64,000 bases of DNA from Flavobacteriaceae bacterium (GCA_029248405.1 JAQWJJ010000002.1:1-64000); one strand, 5' to 3'; shown: positions 8,016 to 17,488, counted from the first letter of the stretch. A program made the numbers and translations. Notes: generated by a model not told the origin, from the letters alone.

Positions 8016-9374
8016 TTGGAGACGGTCATCAACCATCAGCGCGCCTATTTTCTAGACAAAAACACATGGAGTCTTGAACGCAGATGTGCGGTCCTAAATG
8101 ACCTAAAAAACACTTTAAAAAGCAACGAAAACCGCATCGAGGACGCCTTAAAAGCGGATTTTGGTAAGTCGGCCTTTGAGACCTACACCACGGAATTGGG
8201 GATGCTTTATGAAGAGATTTCCAGAACCAAACGGGGGCTAAGGAAGTGGATGAAACCAAAACCTGTGGCCACTAATTTGGTCAATTGGCCAGCGCAGAGC
8301 TATATACTCACAGAGCCTCTTGGTGTTAATCTCATTATAGGGGCCTGGAATTACCCAGTACTTCTTTTATTACAACCTGCTGTTTCGGCTCTTGCTGCAG
8401 GGAATACTGTAGTACTAAAGCCAAGCGAAAACGCACCACATGTTGCAGCACTTTTACAGGAACTGATCGACCAGAATTTTGATCCGGCACATTTGGCTCT
8501 CGTTCAGGCAGATGCCTCTGGCACAGAAAAGCTCTTGGCTTTGCCATGGGATCATATTTTTTTTACTGGCAGTACGCATGTTGGTAAGATTGTGTACCAA
8601 GCAGCCGCCAAGCAGCTGATACCCGTTACTCTAGAATTAGGAGGCAAGTCGCCGGCAATCGTCACACCGAGTTGTGACGTCAAGCTTTCAGCAAAGCGCC
8701 TGGTATGGGGTAAGTTTCTTAATGCCGGACAAACATGTGTGGCACCGGATTATGTGATGGTCCATGAGTCCATAAGAGTGTTATTTTTGAAAGCCTGCAC
8801 TGCAGAAATTGAAAAAGCACAATATTGTTCCGGGAGTCATAATTACTGTCAGATCATCAATGACAGACATTGGGATCGATTGGTAAAACTTTTAGATCCG
8901 GATAAGGTTTTTTATGGTGGGACAATAGATCAGCAAAAAAGATTCATCCAGCCAACAATAATGACTGGTGTGACTTTTGATGATCCAGTGATGCAAGAAG
9001 AAATTTTTGGCCCTTTGCTTCCGGTAATGGGCTATCAAAATTTGGACGATGCCTTGGCATCCATTAAAGCCCTAGAGAAACCTCTTGCGGCTTACATTTT
9101 CTCTAGCCGAAAGGATGAGGTGCGCAAAATTCTGAGCGATTTGTCGTTTGGCGGTGGAGCAGTCAATGATGTTGTGATGCATTTGACCAATCCAAACTTG
9201 CCTTTTGGAGGAGTAGGGCAAAGTGGTCAAGGAGCCTATCATGGACATTACGGTTATTTGCGTTTCAGTCATCAGAAGAGTATATTACACAAAAATAATT
9301 GGTTTGAATTGCCACTAAAATATGCGCCTTTGACGGCCAAAAAATTAAAATGGATCAAAAAAATATTAAAATAA
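8016..9374 (+). CDS. Aldehyde dehydrogenase, class 3-like
   Basis: 452 residues. NAD(P)-dependent oxidation of aldehydes to acids. The ALDH3-type short form is recognised by WNYP (111-114), LELGGKSP with the general base Glu207, and NAGQTC with the catalytic Cys241. The C-terminus is hydrophobic and basic, ending KKLKWIKKILK, which could promote membrane association as in fatty aldehyde dehydrogenases. There is no in-frame ATG before residue 63, so a TTG start at 8016 is inferred. The stop overlaps the next gene as TAATG. Confidence 0.9.
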   Translation: METVINHQRAYFLDKNTWSLERRCAVLNDLKNTLKSNENRIEDALKADFGKSAFETYTTELGMLYEEISRTKRGLRKWMKPKPVATNLVNWPAQSYILTEPLGVNLIIGAWNYPVLLLLQPAVSALAAGNTVVLKPSENAPHVAALLQELIDQNFDPAHLALVQADASGTEKLLALPWDHIFFTGSTHVGKIVYQAAAKQLIPVTLELGGKSPAIVTPSCDVKLSAKRLVWGKFLNAGQTCVAPDYVMVHESIRVLFLKACTAEIEKAQYCSGSHNYCQIINDRHWDRLVKLLDPDKVFYGGTIDQQKRFIQPTIMTGVTFDDPVMQEEIFGPLLPVMGYQNLDDALASIKALEKPLAAYIFSSRKDEVRKILSDLSFGGGAVNDVVMHLTNPNLPFGGVGQSGQGAYHGHYGYLRFSHQKSILHKNNWFELPLKYAPLTAKKLKWIKKILK

Positions 9375-11074
9375 TGAGACCGCTAAGAAACCTATTGACA
9401 AGTGAGCGCTTATCTGCCCAGACACGCATCAAATTTTTAATGCTGACACTGATGGTTTTTTGCGCCTCTATTTTAGAAGTTCAAGCTCAGGCCAGGTTCC
9501 AACAAGAACCTGATCCAGCGTTTTACCCGGAGCGCTCTGTTGTTGAGAATATTACGGCTTCGATTGCTTATCAAGGTTTTAACGAGTCTGAAGCTTATTT
9601 TGGGCAAGGTGAATACGAGATATTTTTGGATAATGTTGATGGTGTGTTAGATCGCCCGGTCATTGTTTTGGATGGTTATGATCCAGGAGATGGTCGCGAT
9701 ATTGGTGCCTTATATGCCAGCTTGAGTTACGCGGGCCAGAATTTGGCCGATGAATTGCGGGACCTTGGTTTTGATATTGTGGTTTTGAATGCACCAAATT
9801 ATGTCACAAACGGTTTTGAGATTTCAGGCGGAGGTGACTTTATCCAGCGCAATGCAATGGTCTTAGTCGCCTTGATCCAAGCCATAAATGATCAAAAAGT
9901 TGGCGAAGAAGAGCTGGTTGTTTTAGGGCCCAGCATGGGCGGTTTGATTTCAAGATATGCGCTCTCTTATATGGAGCAGCAAGGTTTGCCTCATGAGACG
10001 AGACTTTTTTTGTCATTTGACGCTCCGCATCGCGGCGCCAATATTCCAATTTCGTTACAATATTTGATCAATTATTTTGCAATTGTGGGAGGTGACCCCA
10101 TAGCTCAATCTACTGTAGATGTAGTGTTGAATTCTCCAGCGGCAAAGCAAATGCTCATAGATCATTTATTAGGTCATTTATTGGCAGGGTCTGATTTGGA
10201 GCAGGACCCTAATTTATTATTGCCTTCTGGTGCACCAAATTTTAGAGACGAATTCCAACAAGAGCTGGACGATTTAGGATTTCCCCAAGAAGTCCGTAAC
10301 GTCACCATGATCAATGGCGCTGTGGATGGAACGACAATTGGCAATCCGGGTATGGAAGTGGTCAATACAAGTTTGGAAATTGATGCACTCACCGATATTG
10401 ATATTGCCTTGTATTTTACGCCCAGCGCAGGGCAAACCAATACAGTTACTGATGTGGCGACTTATTTTATTGGCATTCCCGTTTCAACTTTTTCTGCCGA
10501 TGCGGCGTCATTTGCCAGTTCCGATGGTGTCGACAGTGCGCCTGGTGGCACAGGGAATATATCAGCAGCCTTAGCGGGTGGTGCTGGCAGTCCAATTTTA
10601 CAAGAATTTGTCGATGCCTTAAACCAAGATGAATACAGCTTTATTCCGACGATGAGCGCGCTGGCCATTGACTCGGATAATTGGCATGGTGCAGCGGACT
10701 TATCTGCCTCACCTTTTGACAATATCGAAGCCTCCACCACCAACTCGGGTCATGTGAGTTTGACTCAAAGTATGGCAGACTTTGCCATTACGGAAATTGT
10801 GGGCACCCTTGGTATTTCGGACCTTTTTAATGACCAATCGGTACGCGTTTTGAATCCAGCTCATGGAGTGATAGAAGTGCTTTTGGCTGAGGCTTTACGG
10901 GGCCAATCGATTCAAGGTGAGTTATATCAATTGGACGGTCGATTAGTCGCGCACAAGACATGGGAAAATGCCGGTGGTGTGTTAAGTTGGGCCCAAACAG
11001 GTCGTTCTGGACTATATATTTTACGTCTGTATCAGGGCAGAGAAACAATTCATCTGCGTGTTGTGATTCAATAA
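9374..11074 (+). CDS. Secreted alpha/beta hydrolase (lipase-like) with T9SS sorting tail
   Basis: 566 residues. A signal peptide (about 1-39, ending EVQAQA) leads into an alpha/beta hydrolase fold. The nucleophile elbow is GPSMGG with Ser187, and an oxyanion-type LDGYDPGDGRD segment precedes it (about 99-109). FDAPHRGA (about 215-222) recalls lipases and PGAP1-like esterases. The last 75-80 residues (VRVLNPAHGVIEV to RVVIQ) look like a type A type IX secretion C-terminal domain. The ATG at 9374 overlaps the aldehyde dehydrogenase stop; a longer frame from 9350 is less likely. Substrate unknown, perhaps lipids or esters whose products the upstream dehydrogenase could handle; that link is inference. 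Confidence 0.82.
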   Translation: MRPLRNLLTSERLSAQTRIKFLMLTLMVFCASILEVQAQARFQQEPDPAFYPERSVVENITASIAYQGFNESEAYFGQGEYEIFLDNVDGVLDRPVIVLDGYDPGDGRDIGALYASLSYAGQNLADELRDLGFDIVVLNAPNYVTNGFEISGGGDFIQRNAMVLVALIQAINDQKVGEEELVVLGPSMGGLISRYALSYMEQQGLPHETRLFLSFDAPHRGANIPISLQYLINYFAIVGGDPIAQSTVDVVLNSPAAKQMLIDHLLGHLLAGSDLEQDPNLLLPSGAPNFRDEFQQELDDLGFPQEVRNVTMINGAVDGTTIGNPGMEVVNTSLEIDALTDIDIALYFTPSAGQTNTVTDVATYFIGIPVSTFSADAASFASSDGVDSAPGGTGNISAALAGGAGSPILQEFVDALNQDEYSFIPTMSALAIDSDNWHGAADLSASPFDNIEASTTNSGHVSLTQSMADFAITEIVGTLGISDLFNDQSVRVLNPAHGVIEVLLAEALRGQSIQGELYQLDGRLVAHKTWENAGGVLSWAQTGRSGLYILRLYQGRETIHLRVVIQ

Positions 11075-11078
11075 GGTT

Positions 11079-11552
11079 TTATTGATGATGATAGGGTTCG
11101 CCCTTAAGGATCGTAAAGGCCCGATACAACTGCTCTGTAAAAAACAAACGCACCATTTGATGGCTAAAAGTCATGGGAGATAAAGACAGCTTGGCATTGC
11201 TGCGCTGATAAACCTCGTCACTAAAACCGTAAGGCCCGCCGACCACAAATACGACTTGCTTCACTCCACTATTAAGTTGCTTTTGAATCAATTTTGAAAA
11301 GCCAACAGATGTGAATTGTTGGCCATTTTCATCAAGCAATATGACATGATCAGACGCCGTTAAATGCCCCAAAATAATCCATCCTTCTTGTTGTTTTTGC
11401 TGGTCTATGGTGAGGTGTTTGGTCTTTTTTAAATCAGGCAATACTTGAGCCTGAAAAGAGGTGTAGTGGTGCAATCGTTTGGTGTAGTTTTCGACCAGCT
11501 CACCAAGGGCGGAATGGTCTGTTTTACCAACTTGTAACAGGGTGATCTTCAT
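11079..11552 (-). CDS. rlmH: 23S rRNA (pseudouridine1915-N3)-methyltransferase
   Basis: 157 residues, standard for RlmH. A SPOUT methyltransferase acting on assembled 70S ribosomes at helix 69. The SAM-knot segments VVFVVGGPYGFSDEV (about 101-115) and FSHQMVRLFFTEQLYRA are diagnostic, as is the C-terminal KGEPYHHQ. It converges on the hydrolase gene with 4 nt between stops. A TATATTTG element ends 4 nt before the ATG, so the transcript may be essentially leaderless. Confidence 0.95.
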   Translation of the reverse strand: MKITLLQVGKTDHSALGELVENYTKRLHHYTSFQAQVLPDLKKTKHLTIDQQKQQEGWIILGHLTASDHVILLDENGQQFTSVGFSKLIQKQLNSGVKQVVFVVGGPYGFSDEVYQRSNAKLSLSPMTFSHQMVRLFFTEQLYRAFTILKGEPYHHQ

Positions 11553-11556
11553 GGGT

Positions 11557-11564
11557 CAAATATA
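11557..11564 (-). promoter_or_regulatory. Candidate -7 element of rlmH
   Basis: Minus-strand TATATTTG, an exact TAnnTTTG match, ends only 4 nt before the start codon at 11552. No TTG is found at the proper upstream distance, so this rests on one box. If used, the mRNA would have almost no 5' untranslated region. Confidence 0.4.
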
Positions 11565-11656
11565 AATAATATTATGGTTTTGTTGGGATCAAAGAACCAT
11601 TGCCGCGCCGCACACAATTCCCTTACATTTTGTATTTTAGCCTAAATTCAACCAAC

Positions 11657-12517
11657 ATGATTTCTGACGCGCTGTTCCAGAAGGAAATAGAATTGATCAT
11701 TGCCAATGGCTTACGCGAGGATATTGGTCCTGGAGATCATTCATCCCTGGCTTGTATTCCTTCTCGTGCAGAAGGAAAGGCGCAGCTGTTCATTAAAGAA
11801 GATGGATATATCGCAGGGATTGATTTTGCCCGTCAGTTGTTCTTGTCAGTGGATCCTAATATTGTTTTTAATGGGTTAATTCAGGATGGCGCTTACGCTG
11901 AATCTGGAGCTGTTGCCTTTGAAGTTGAAGGGGCAAGTCAGAGTATTTTGCGCACAGAGCGCTTGGCTTTGAATGCGATGCAGCGCATGAGTGGTATTGC
12001 CACAAAAACAAGAGCATACGTTGCGAAGCTCCAAGGCACTACAGCACAACTTTTAGATACGCGCAAAACGACTCCAGGTATTCGCGCCCTAGAAAAATGG
12101 GCCGTGCGCCTGGGTGGCGGGATGAATCATCGATTTGCCTTATATGATGCCATTATGCTCAAGGACAATCATATCGATTTTTGTGGTGGCATTGCTAAGG
12201 CTATTATTCAGACCCAATCTTATCTCAAAACCAACGGCCTTGAATTGCCTTTAATTGTTGAGGCAAGAAGCCTCAGCGAGATTGAAGAGATTCTGACGCA
12301 AGATGATGTCACCCGAATTTTGTTGGATAATTTTGATTTAGCACAAACCAAAGAAGCAGTAAGCCTCATCAATGGCCAATGTCAAACCGAGTCCAGTGGG
12401 ATGATCACCTTAGAAACCATTAGAGGATATGCCTTGTGTGGTGTTGATTTCATCTCTTGTGGCGCCATTACCCACTCTGTAAATAATCTAGATTTGAGTC
12501 TTAAAGCTGCCCTATGA
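11657..12517 (+). CDS. nadC: Nicotinate-nucleotide pyrophosphorylase (carboxylating)
   Basis: 286 residues. Converts quinolinate and PRPP to nicotinate mononucleotide, CO2 and PPi in de novo NAD synthesis. Recognised by DIGPGDHSS near the N-terminus, TERLALNAMQRMSGIAT, the DTRKTTPGIR phosphoribosyl segment, LKDNHI and the late ISCGAITHSV. The ATG at 11657 gives the family length; the frame is open from 11600. Its stop overlaps the start of the YihY gene as ATGA. nadA and nadB are not in the window. Confidence 0.96.
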   Translation: MISDALFQKEIELIIANGLREDIGPGDHSSLACIPSRAEGKAQLFIKEDGYIAGIDFARQLFLSVDPNIVFNGLIQDGAYAESGAVAFEVEGASQSILRTERLALNAMQRMSGIATKTRAYVAKLQGTTAQLLDTRKTTPGIRALEKWAVRLGGGMNHRFALYDAIMLKDNHIDFCGGIAKAIIQTQSYLKTNGLELPLIVEARSLSEIEEILTQDDVTRILLDNFDLAQTKEAVSLINGQCQTESSGMITLETIRGYALCGVDFISCGAITHSVNNLDLSLKAAL

Positions 12518-13464
12518 CGACAAAGCCAACTCATGGAATCGAAAACTGGCCAATAATTGGATTGGTCATCCGGGGCTTGAGATGGATTCAGTTGCCGGGT
12601 TTTCAGGGCTTATCTTTGTATGATTTGATCGAAATCTACGCCCGTGGGATCATTCAAGGAGCACTATCCTCAAGAGCAAGTTCTATTGCCTACAGTTTTT
12701 TTATGGCATTTTTTCCATTTTTATTGTTCATGCTCAACGTGCTGCCTTATATTCCGATCAACAATTTCCAAAATCGATTTTTGAATTTTATTGACGACTT
12801 GCTTCCGGCGCAAACACATGAGTTCTTCTATCCTGTTATAGAAGACATTGCCACTAATCCGCGAACAGGATTACTGTCCTTTACTTTTGTGCTGGCCTTG
12901 TTTTTAATGGCTAATGGGGTGAGTGCTTTATTCAGTGCTTTTGAATATTCTATTCATGTGACCATCAACAGAGGATTTATCCGGCAGTACGTAGTGGCGC
13001 TCATGGTTGCAGTTTTTATGGTTGTGTTGCTCATTGCCACTTTAGGCGGTATCGTCTATGGAGAATATTTGATCAATATTTTAAAGTCTGACACCTATAT
13101 TGATGATGATTTGACTTGGATTTTGGCCATGCAGTATGTCTTTTTTGTTGTGATGCTTTATTTTGTGGTCGCCACCTTGTATTATTTCGGTGTCAAAAAA
13201 AACGGCATCGGTGGCTTTTGGTCCATCGGCGCGTTGGCGACGACTATTTTGATTTTGGGCACCACCTATGGCTTTGGTATCTACATCAATAATTTCTCTC
13301 ATTACAATGAGTTGTATGGTTCGATTGGTGCGCTTTTGATCATGCTATTTTACCTATGGCTAAATGCCAATCTGTTATTGCTTGGTTTTGAGTTAGACCA
13401 ATCTCTGGGCAGACTAAAAGAACGCCAAGGGTCTTCTGGTGATCCAAAATCTCAACCCGTTTAA
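12514..13464 (+). CDS. YihY/BrkB family inner-membrane protein
   Basis: 316 residues with about six membrane-spanning helices starting near residue 60. The conserved SIAYSFFMAFFPFLLFML stretch and later GSIGALLIMLFYLWLNANLLLLG are hallmarks of the YihY/virulence-factor BrkB family. The protein is integral to the cytoplasmic membrane and its molecular role is not established. It is translationally coupled to nadC and followed 5 nt later by priA; a functional link with either is not evident. Confidence 0.9.
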   Translation: MTTKPTHGIENWPIIGLVIRGLRWIQLPGFQGLSLYDLIEIYARGIIQGALSSRASSIAYSFFMAFFPFLLFMLNVLPYIPINNFQNRFLNFIDDLLPAQTHEFFYPVIEDIATNPRTGLLSFTFVLALFLMANGVSALFSAFEYSIHVTINRGFIRQYVVALMVAVFMVVLLIATLGGIVYGEYLINILKSDTYIDDDLTWILAMQYVFFVVMLYFVVATLYYFGVKKNGIGGFWSIGALATTILILGTTYGFGIYINNFSHYNELYGSIGALLIMLFYLWLNANLLLLGFELDQSLGRLKERQGSSGDPKSQPV

Positions 13465-13469
13465 GTGCA

Positions 13470-15917
13470 ATGCCTTTTATTGATGTCATATTGCCCTTGC
13501 CAATAAAGCAAGCTTTTACTTATCAAGTGCGCGAGGAAGAAGCAGCGTTCTTAAAGCCAGGAATGCGCGTGGTCGTGCCTTTTGGGAAGAACAAACTGCA
13601 TACAGGTGTTGTTTACGGGGTTTTGTCGCATGACCCTCCGGGCTATCAGACCAAAGAAATTGATCAAATACTCGATAAAACCCCTTCGGTCACTCAAGGA
13701 CAATTAAGGTTTTGGGAGTGGATGGCAAATTATTATCTCTGCAGCATGGGTGAAGTCATGCGTGCAGCCATGCCTTCGGCTTTATTGCTGGAAAGTGAGA
13801 CGCATATTGCCATAAATACGGCATTTGACATTGGTGAACTTGAGGTCACTGATGACGAATATCTGATCCTTCAAGCCTTGCAGGCCCAACCTATGTTGTC
13901 GATAAACGATGTGCGTTCGATTCTAGACCGGATGTCGGTTATGGGTATATTACAGGGACTCATCCATCGTGATTTGGTGGTGTTGCAAGAGACACTTTTT
14001 GAGGCATATAAGCCTCTTGTGCGCCGCTATGTTCACTTGACAGCTCAGTATCGAGAACAGCAGGCCATGCAGTCAATGCTCCAAAACCTTGAACGCGCTC
14101 CCAAACAACGCGAAGTTATTTTGAAGTTAATAATGGCCACCAAGGGGACAGAAGCTATCGAAACCTTAGCGTTGCAAAAGAAAGCAAATACGACGGCGGC
14201 AGTGCTCAACGGTTTGGCAAAGAAGGGTTATGTGCAGATTTTTGAGAAAGAAAAACAACGCAATGCCTATACCGGCGATCCTGCCCAAAATTTTGCGGGA
14301 CTGTCTCCGAGTCAGCAAAAGGCGTTTGAGGGCATTACTCAGGTGCATACCAATCAGGAGGTGTGTTTGTTGCATGGGGTGACCTCAAGCGGCAAGACAG
14401 AAGTCTATATTAAACTGATAGAAAAGTACTTGCTTGGGCGGCAGCAGGTCCTCTTTATGGTCCCCGAAATTGCGTTAACAACACAATTGATTGGACGGTT
14501 GCAGTTTTATTTTGGACCAAAAGTAGGGGTGTACCACAGCAAGTATTCCAATGCTGAAAGGATTGAGCTCTACCACAAGGTGGCCCAGGGTGAAGAAGGC
14601 GCTCAAATAATTATTGGTGCAAGGTCTGCCTTGTTTCTACCATTCGTCAATTTGGGTTTGGTAATTGTTGATGAGGCCCATGAACCATCTTTCAAACAAC
14701 ATAATCCAGCACCCCGATACCACGGTCGAGATGCGGCCATAATGTTGGCCCATCAGAACAAGGCGAAAGTCGTTCTGGGATCCGCCACACCATCTCTAGA
14801 AACATACCATAATAGTCTACAAGGTAAATATGGTCTTGTGTCAATGACGGAGCGTTATGGCAAGGTCATGATGCCCAAAATCAGCCTGATAGACCTGAAA
14901 GATAAGTACAAGAAAAAGAGGATGACGGGCCATTTTAGCGATGAGCTACTTGAAGCCATTAACCAGGTACTGGGTCAAGGACAACAAGTGCTGCTGTTTC
15001 AAAACCGAAGAGGATTTGCTCCTTTTGTGGAGTGCCTTACCTGTGGTGTTGCGCCTCAGTGTCCAGATTGTGATGTGAGCCTGACTTATCACAAAAACAA
15101 AGGACAGTTATGTTGTCATTATTGTGGCTTTCATCAAGTAATGCCTGTGAGTTGTCACGCTTGCGGCAGCACAACTTTAGACCATAAGGGTTTTGGGACA
15201 GAGCAGTTAGAGGTTGAGCTTCAAGAGTTGTTTCCAGACAAGATCATTGCGCGTATGGATCAGGACACCACAAGAGGCAAACAGGCCTATGCCAAATTGA
15301 TGGACCGCATGGAGCATCGTGAAATTGATATTTTGGTGGGGACTCAAATGCTGGCTAAAGGTTTGGATTTTGAGCATGTTCAACTTGTGGGCGTTTTGAA
15401 TGCAGATCATTTATTGAATTTCCCTGATTTTAGGGCTCATGAGCGGGCCTATCAGCTTTTGTCTCAGGTGTCAGGACGCGCAGGCCGGAGACAAACAAGA
15501 GGTCTTGTTTTGATACAAAGTTATGACCCAAACCACCGTATTTTACAGCAAGTCAGTACGTCAGATTTTGTTGCGATGTTTGAAGAGCAGCGCCAACAAC
15601 GCCAGCAATTTAAATACCCACCATTTTACAAGCTGATCAAGTTGACCTTAAAACATCGAGATTTTGCCTTAGTGGACAAGGCCAGTCATTGGTTGACTCA
15701 GGTTTTAGAACGGGGGTTGGCGCCTCATGTTTTGGGTCCAGTCAGTCCCTCAGTAGGCAGAATCCGTAACCTCTATCTGAAAAACCTATTGATCAAGATG
15801 CCCCAAGAGCAATCCCCAGTTAAAACTAAGGCCTATATCAACAAGGCTTTACAGCGGTTTAGTGCCCAAAAAGAATTTGCCAGAATCCAAGTGGTGATCG
15901 ACGTAGATGCACTTTGA
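13470..15917 (+). CDS. priA: Replication restart helicase PriA
   Basis: 815 residues. Primosomal protein N', which recognises abandoned forks, unwinds DNA 3' to 5' and reloads the replicative helicase. The N-terminal 3'BD domain begins at IDVILPLP. Walker A GVTSSGKT (303-310) and DEAH (401-404) mark the helicase core. Eight cysteines at about 522, 525, 531, 534, 549, 552, 562 and 565 bind two zinc ions. AKGLDFEHV and SGRAGR complete the helicase motifs. It is the last gene of nadC-yihY-priA and faces the LytTR gene, with 1 nt between stop codons. Confidence 0.97.
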   Translation: MPFIDVILPLPIKQAFTYQVREEEAAFLKPGMRVVVPFGKNKLHTGVVYGVLSHDPPGYQTKEIDQILDKTPSVTQGQLRFWEWMANYYLCSMGEVMRAAMPSALLLESETHIAINTAFDIGELEVTDDEYLILQALQAQPMLSINDVRSILDRMSVMGILQGLIHRDLVVLQETLFEAYKPLVRRYVHLTAQYREQQAMQSMLQNLERAPKQREVILKLIMATKGTEAIETLALQKKANTTAAVLNGLAKKGYVQIFEKEKQRNAYTGDPAQNFAGLSPSQQKAFEGITQVHTNQEVCLLHGVTSSGKTEVYIKLIEKYLLGRQQVLFMVPEIALTTQLIGRLQFYFGPKVGVYHSKYSNAERIELYHKVAQGEEGAQIIIGARSALFLPFVNLGLVIVDEAHEPSFKQHNPAPRYHGRDAAIMLAHQNKAKVVLGSATPSLETYHNSLQGKYGLVSMTERYGKVMMPKISLIDLKDKYKKKRMTGHFSDELLEAINQVLGQGQQVLLFQNRRGFAPFVECLTCGVAPQCPDCDVSLTYHKNKGQLCCHYCGFHQVMPVSCHACGSTTLDHKGFGTEQLEVELQELFPDKIIARMDQDTTRGKQAYAKLMDRMEHREIDILVGTQMLAKGLDFEHVQLVGVLNADHLLNFPDFRAHERAYQLLSQVSGRAGRRQTRGLVLIQSYDPNHRILQQVSTSDFVAMFEEQRQQRQQFKYPPFYKLIKLTLKHRDFALVDKASHWLTQVLERGLAPHVLGPVSPSVGRIRNLYLKNLLIKMPQEQSPVKTKAYINKALQRFSAQKEFARIQVVIDVDAL

Positions 15918-15918
15918 A

Positions 15919-16635
15919 TTATTGTTGCTTCATCGTTGCCGCCAGGGCCTCAATAAGATCTGATTTGCGGTTGCGACTCAACGGTAATTGTTGGTTGTCT
16001 AGCTCAATTTGTTTGCTGTTGTAGCGCTCTACCTTTTCAACATTGACAATATAAGATTTGTGGATTCTGAGAAAACGCATCTCCGGAAGTAAGTTTTCAA
16101 AAGCCTTCATTGTAGACAAGACCACTAAAGAATCGTGTTCGGTGACCAGTTTCACATAATCCCCTAGGGCTTCGATATAACGCAATTCACTTAAAAAGAC
16201 CTTTCTTTTCTTGAGGTTGCTTTTGACAAAAATAAAATCTTCGTCATCAAACCCTTCCTCATTCTTGAGTTTGTAATTCACAACGGCTTTGTGCACGGCA
16301 TTGAGAAATCGATCTTTGGCAATTGGTTTTCGCAAATAGTCCACCGCATCGTAATCAAAAGCTTTGAAGGCGTATTTCGTCTTGCCGGTCACAAAAATAA
16401 TTTGTGGTTTGTGCGTGAGATCATCCAAAAGGTCAAAGCCCGAGAGCACCGGCATTTCAATATCTAAGAATGCCAGGTCAATTTCATTGGCCAATAGCCC
16501 AGCCTTAGCTTCTACGGCATTAGTGTACTGTGCCACTAGGGTTAGTGAGGGATGATTCTGTATCAACTTCACGATAGAAAGCCGTTGAAGGGTAGAATCA
16601 TCGACCACAGCACATTTTAATATGGTTTTATCCAT
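15919..16635 (-). CDS. LytTR-family DNA-binding response regulator (orphan)
   Basis: 238 residues. The receiver domain (about 1-125) has acidic VVDD near the N-terminus, phosphoacceptor Asp58 in LAFLDIEMP, and a conserved Lys in YLRKPI. The LytTR DNA-binding domain (about 140-235) shows FIFVKSNLKKRKV, YIEALGDYVKL and FLRIHKSYIVN. No sensor kinase gene lies next to it, unlike typical LytS/LytR pairs. It converges on priA and diverges from the rpsF operon. Target genes cannot be inferred. Confidence 0.92.
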   Translation of the reverse strand: MDKTILKCAVVDDSTLQRLSIVKLIQNHPSLTLVAQYTNAVEAKAGLLANEIDLAFLDIEMPVLSGFDLLDDLTHKPQIIFVTGKTKYAFKAFDYDAVDYLRKPIAKDRFLNAVHKAVVNYKLKNEEGFDDEDFIFVKSNLKKRKVFLSELRYIEALGDYVKLVTEHDSLVVLSTMKAFENLLPEMRFLRIHKSYIVNVEKVERYNSKQIELDNQQLPLSRNRKSDLIEALAATMKQQ

Positions 16636-16764
16636 TGTAGGTGAGATTTTAGGACAAACAATATTAGTTAAAAATTAATCGGCACACAATAAATAATGAC
16701 TTTAATCTATAAAATCATACCTTTTATCTGAAATATACCCGCTATGATTATGATTCCTTTGGGC

Positions 16765-16795
16765 TTTGTAAATTATAAATAATGTGGTATTTTTG
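16765..16795 (+). promoter_or_regulatory. Promoter of the rpsF-rpsR-rplI operon
   Basis: TTTG at 16765-16768, a 19-nt spacer and TATTTTTG at 16788-16795 give a full match to the Bacteroidota vegetative promoter. Transcription should begin near 16799, about 39 nt before the rpsF ATG. This promoter also rules out the longer rpsF reading from 16784. Confidence 0.75.
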
Positions 16796-16799
16796 CACG

Positions 16800-16820
16800 C
16801 TCTTGGCAAGGTGCTGAGAG
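16800..16820 (+). promoter_or_regulatory. 5'-terminal hairpin in the rpsF leader
   Basis: CTCTTGGC (16800-16807) pairs with GCTGAGAG (16813-16820) as an 8-bp stem with two G-U pairs and a 5-nt AAGGT loop, right at the predicted transcript start. S6-S18 complexes are known to bind rpsF leaders in many bacteria. Whether this hairpin is such a site is inference; I do not see the published motif clearly. Confidence 0.45.
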
Positions 16821-16837
16821 GTTTAAAAAGAATAATT

Positions 16838-17176
16838 ATGACTCATTACGAAACTGTTTTCATCTTGAATCCCGTTTTATCTGAAGAACAGATAAAGGAA
16901 ACAGTTCAGAAATTCGAAAGTTTTCTTGTTTCTAAAGGTGCCAAGATGATCGTTAAAGAAAATTGGGGGTTAAAGAAATTAGCCTACCCAATCCAACACA
17001 AAAAAAGTGGTTTTTACCACCTTTTTGAGTACACGTGTGATGGAGAGCCCATCAACGACCTTGAGGTTGAATTTCGACGTGACGAACGCATCATGCGTTA
17101 CCTAACGGTAAAATTAGACAAGCACGCTGTGGCTTGGGCTGAGAAGAGACGAACCAGAAACAAACAAAACGCATAA
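16838..17176 (+). CDS. rpsF: 30S ribosomal protein S6
   Basis: 112 residues. Binds the central domain of 16S rRNA together with S18. Typical features: MTHYETVFILNPVLS at the start, the LKKLAYPI and FYHLFEYTC strands and RRDERIMRYL. The start at 16838 is chosen because the longer frame (16784) begins inside the promoter. First gene of a three-gene ribosomal operon; rpsR follows after 3 nt. Confidence 0.97.
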   Translation: MTHYETVFILNPVLSEEQIKETVQKFESFLVSKGAKMIVKENWGLKKLAYPIQHKKSGFYHLFEYTCDGEPINDLEVEFRRDERIMRYLTVKLDKHAVAWAEKRRTRNKQNA

Positions 17177-17179
17177 GCT

Positions 17180-17476
17180 ATGTCATCGATAGAACAACAA
17201 GCAAAAGGCAAGAAAGACGGAGAGATCAGATATTTGACGCCGTTAAACATAGAAACGAACAAAGCAAAAAAATACTGTCGATTTAAAAAATCGGGTATTA
17301 AATATATCGACTACAAAGACCCAGATTTCTTATTGAAGTTTGTGAACGAACAAGGTAAAATTTTGCCTCGACGTTTGACTGGAACTTCTTTGAAATACCA
17401 GAGAAAGGTAGCCGTAGCAGTAAAAAGAGCACGTCATTTGGCATTAATGCCTTATGTAGCTGATTTGTTAAAATAA
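17180..17476 (+). CDS. rpsR: 30S ribosomal protein S18
   Basis: 98 residues. Partner of S6 on the 30S platform. [21 protein letters not shown] and the [16 protein letters not shown] signature are clear, and the basic C-terminal helix ([10 protein letters not shown]) is complete. It lies between rpsF and rplI with gaps of 3 and 12 nt. Confidence 0.97.
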   Translation: MSSIEQQAKGKKDGEIRYLTPLNIETNKAKKYCRFKKSGIKYIDYKDPDFLLKFVNEQGKILPRRLTGTSLKYQRKVAVAVKRARHLALMPYVADLLK

Positions 17477-17488
17477 AACACAGCAGAC

